Notes under the pieces: generated by a model | What the model was told of the DNA's origin: nothing | Databases searched by the model: none | Seen by the model: only the letters and a program-made list of their open reading frames with translations | Shown: piece by piece, positions 13,396 to 14,885 of the stretch | How positions within the stretch are numbered: the first letter of the stretch is position 1 | Layout of the letters: the number at the start of each line of letters is the position of its first letter | Assembly (NCBI GenBank): GCA_944387755.1 | Contig: CALXGC010000087.1 | Coordinates: 1 to 14,885, forward strand | DNA from: an uncultured Oscillospiraceae bacterium | GTDB lineage: Bacteria > Bacillota_A > Clostridia > Oscillospirales > Oscillospiraceae | Reading direction: 5' to 3' | DNA length: 14,885 nucleotides | Made by a program: the position numbers and the translations under genes

Positions 13396-13404
13396 TGATA
13401 AGAT
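13396..13404 (+). promoter_or_regulatory. Probable extended -10 promoter of the ABC-F gene
   Basis: TGATAAGAT (13396-13404) reads as an extended -10 element, TGn plus TAAGAT, 46 bp upstream of the ABC-F start. The -35 region (TGTTCA at 17 bp) is weak. The ribosome binding site is AAGGAG, eight bases upstream of the start codon. Confidence 0.5.
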
Positions 13405-13450
13405 GTGTGCCGTGTCCTATCTATGACTGAACAAAAAAGGAGTTTATGCG

Positions 13451-14885
13451 ATGATTACCGTCACCGATTTGAGCCTGAACTACAGCGGAACCCCGCTGTT
13501 CTCCCATGTGGACCTGCAATTCCTGCGGGGCAACTGCTATGGTATTATCGGCGCCAACGGCGCGGGTAAATCCACCTTTCTGAAGATCCTCTCCGGCGAG
13601 CTGGAGCCCACCACCGGCGAGGTGTCCATCCTCCCCAACATCCGCATGTCCGTGCTGAAGCAGAACCAGAACGCCTACGACGCCTACAACGTCATGGACA
13701 CGGTCATTATGGGCAACCAGCGCCTGTACGACATCGGCAAGGAGAAGGAGGCCCTCTACGCCAAGGAGGAGATGACCGACGAGGACGGTATGCGGGCCTG
13801 CGAGCTGGAGGAGGAGTACGCCGAGCTGGGCGGCTGGGAGGCGGAGAGCGACGCCAGCCGCATCCTCCAGGGGCTGGGCATCGGCACCGACCTGCACTAC
13901 AACGACATGGCCACCCTGGACGCCCGGCTGAAGGTGAAGGTCCTCCTGGCCCAGGCCCTCTTCGGCAATCCGGCCCTTCTCATGATGGACGAGCCCACCA
14001 ACAACCTGGACATCGACGCGGTGAACTGGCTGGAGGACTTTCTGCTGGACTTCCCCGGCACCGTCATTGTGGTCTCCCACGACCGGCACTTCCTGAACAC
14101 CGTATGCACCCATATTGTAGACATCGACTACAACAAAATCAAGATGTATGTGGGCAACTATGACTTCTGGTACGAGTCCTCCCAGCTGGTGCAGCAGCTC
14201 ATTAAAAACCAGAATAAGCGCAACGAGGAGAAGATTAAAGAGCTCCAGGACTTCATCTCCCGCTTCTCCGCCAACAAGTCCAAGTCCAAGCAGGCCACCG
14301 CCAGAAGAAAACTGCTGGACAAGCTCACCGTGGAGGAGATGCCCGCCTCCTCCCGCCGCTACCCCTGGGTGGCCTTCTCCCCCGACCGGGAGGTGGGCAA
14401 GGACATCCTCTTCGTCACCGACGTGTCCAAGACCATCGACGGGGTAAAGGTGCTGGACAAGGTGTCCTTCATCGTGGGCCACGGGGACAAGATCGCCTTC
14501 GTGGGGGACAACGAGAACGCCCACACCGCCCTCTTCAAAATCCTCTCCGGGGAGATGGAGCCCGACGAGGGCACGGTGAAGTGGGGGCAGACGGCCACCT
14601 TCTCCTACTTCCCCAAGGACAACACCCCCTACTTCCAGGACAACGACGACAACCTGGTCCAGTGGCTGCGCCAGTTCTCTCCCGACCCCCAGGAGCAGTA
14701 CCTCCGGGGCTTTTTGGGCCGTATGCTCTTCTCCGGGGACGAGGTGTATAAGCCCGTAAAAGTCCTCTCCGGCGGCGAGAAGGTCCGGTGTATGCTCTCC
14801 CGGATGATGCTCTCCGGGGCCAACGTGCTCATGCTGGACCAGCCCACCAACCACCTGGACCTGGAGTCCATCGCCGCCCTGAACA
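13451..14885 (+). CDS. ABC-F family ATPase, YbiT/YkpA type (cut by window end)
   Basis: ABC-F proteins are soluble twin-ATPase translation factors that act at the ribosomal E site. 478 codons are visible and the C-terminus is missing. NBD1 has an intact Walker A (GANGAGKST, 34-42), Walker B with catalytic Glu181 (MMDEPTNNLD) and H-loop His210; its signature position reads LDARLK (156-161) instead of LSGGEK. The interdomain linker (about 235-310) contains the family-typical RFSAN motif (271-275) and a Lys/Arg-rich helix. NBD2 has a degenerate Walker A, GDNENAHTA (352-360) with His358 where Lys is expected, an intact LSGGEK signature (439-444), and Gln464 replacing the catalytic Glu (LDQPTNHLD). 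The start ATG follows AAGGAG; the ATG at 13446 is out of frame and closes at once. The overall match to E. coli YbiT, including VIMG, SHDRHFLN and LGR.LFS, is strong. Confidence 0.93.
   Translation, partial: MITVTDLSLNYSGTPLFSHVDLQFLRGNCYGIIGANGAGKSTFLKILSGELEPTTGEVSILPNIRMSVLKQNQNAYDAYNVMDTVIMGNQRLYDIGKEKEALYAKEEMTDEDGMRACELEEEYAELGGWEAESDASRILQGLGIGTDLHYNDMATLDARLKVKVLLAQALFGNPALLMMDEPTNNLDIDAVNWLEDFLLDFPGTVIVVSHDRHFLNTVCTHIVDIDYNKIKMYVGNYDFWYESSQLVQQLIKNQNKRNEEKIKELQDFISRFSANKSKSKQATARRKLLDKLTVEEMPASSRRYPWVAFSPDREVGKDILFVTDVSKTIDGVKVLDKVSFIVGHGDKIAFVGDNENAHTALFKILSGEMEPDEGTVKWGQTATFSYFPKDNTPYFQDNDDNLVQWLRQFSPDPQEQYLRGFLGRMLFSGDEVYKPVKVLSGGEKVRCMLSRMMLSGANVLMLDQPTNHLDLESIAALN

Noticed and set aside
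13421..14854. 477-codon open frame on the minus strand opposite the ABC-F gene
   Set aside because: It is a Val/Gly/Leu/His-rich antisense shadow. The plus strand carries the ABC-F motifs.

Overview
The window looks like chromosome of a GC-rich, endospore-forming Clostridia member, most likely Oscillospiraceae-like (the Flavonifractor/Oscillibacter kind). This is inferred from spoIIP plus a gerA-type germinant receptor operon, Firmicutes-type promoters and a DinR/LexA-type SOS box, strong ribosome binding sites, and high-GC coding sequence between AT-rich promoters. No phage, IS element, CRISPR array, tRNA or rRNA body is visible.

Layout. Positions 1-204 hold two tandem, nearly identical TTGACA promoters firing leftward out of the window, as in front of stable-RNA operons; the upstream one overlaps the end of gerAB. 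Positions 201-5256 (minus strand) are a sporulation/germination cluster read spoIIP, gerAA, gerAC, gerAB. At 5321-5710 a terminator and a palindrome-rich repeat follow a TSUP-family permease gene (5733-6512, minus). A divergent promoter region then leads to a UPF0371/DUF1846 protein (6729-8216, plus), followed by a second repeat and a two-way terminator shared with lexA (8623-9228, minus). lexA has its own promoter and SOS box and lies downstream of a Na+/phosphate cotransporter-PhoU fusion gene (9348-11033, minus). That transporter gene has a leader of roughly 230 nt with a 19-codon ORF and a strong intrinsic terminator. Next come a terminator, a third repeat and an AraC-family regulator (11701-12564, minus), a CYTH-domain protein (12745-13275, minus) and, divergently, an ABC-F ATPase of the YbiT/YkpA type cut by the window end (13451-14885, plus).

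How the genes relate. Most are housekeeping genes with separate promoters. The one clear multi-gene unit is spoIIP-gerAA-gerAC-gerAB. The most interesting signals lie between genes or in degenerate motifs: the transporter leader that looks like an attenuator; a modular repeat family found three times between a stop codon and an intrinsic terminator, always in the same polarity relative to the upstream gene and with a compensatory stem change; the tandem promoters embedded in the gerAB 3' end; and an ABC-F protein in which every degenerate motif falls in one of its two composite ATP sites. I did not find a convincing new multi-gene defence or metabolic system.
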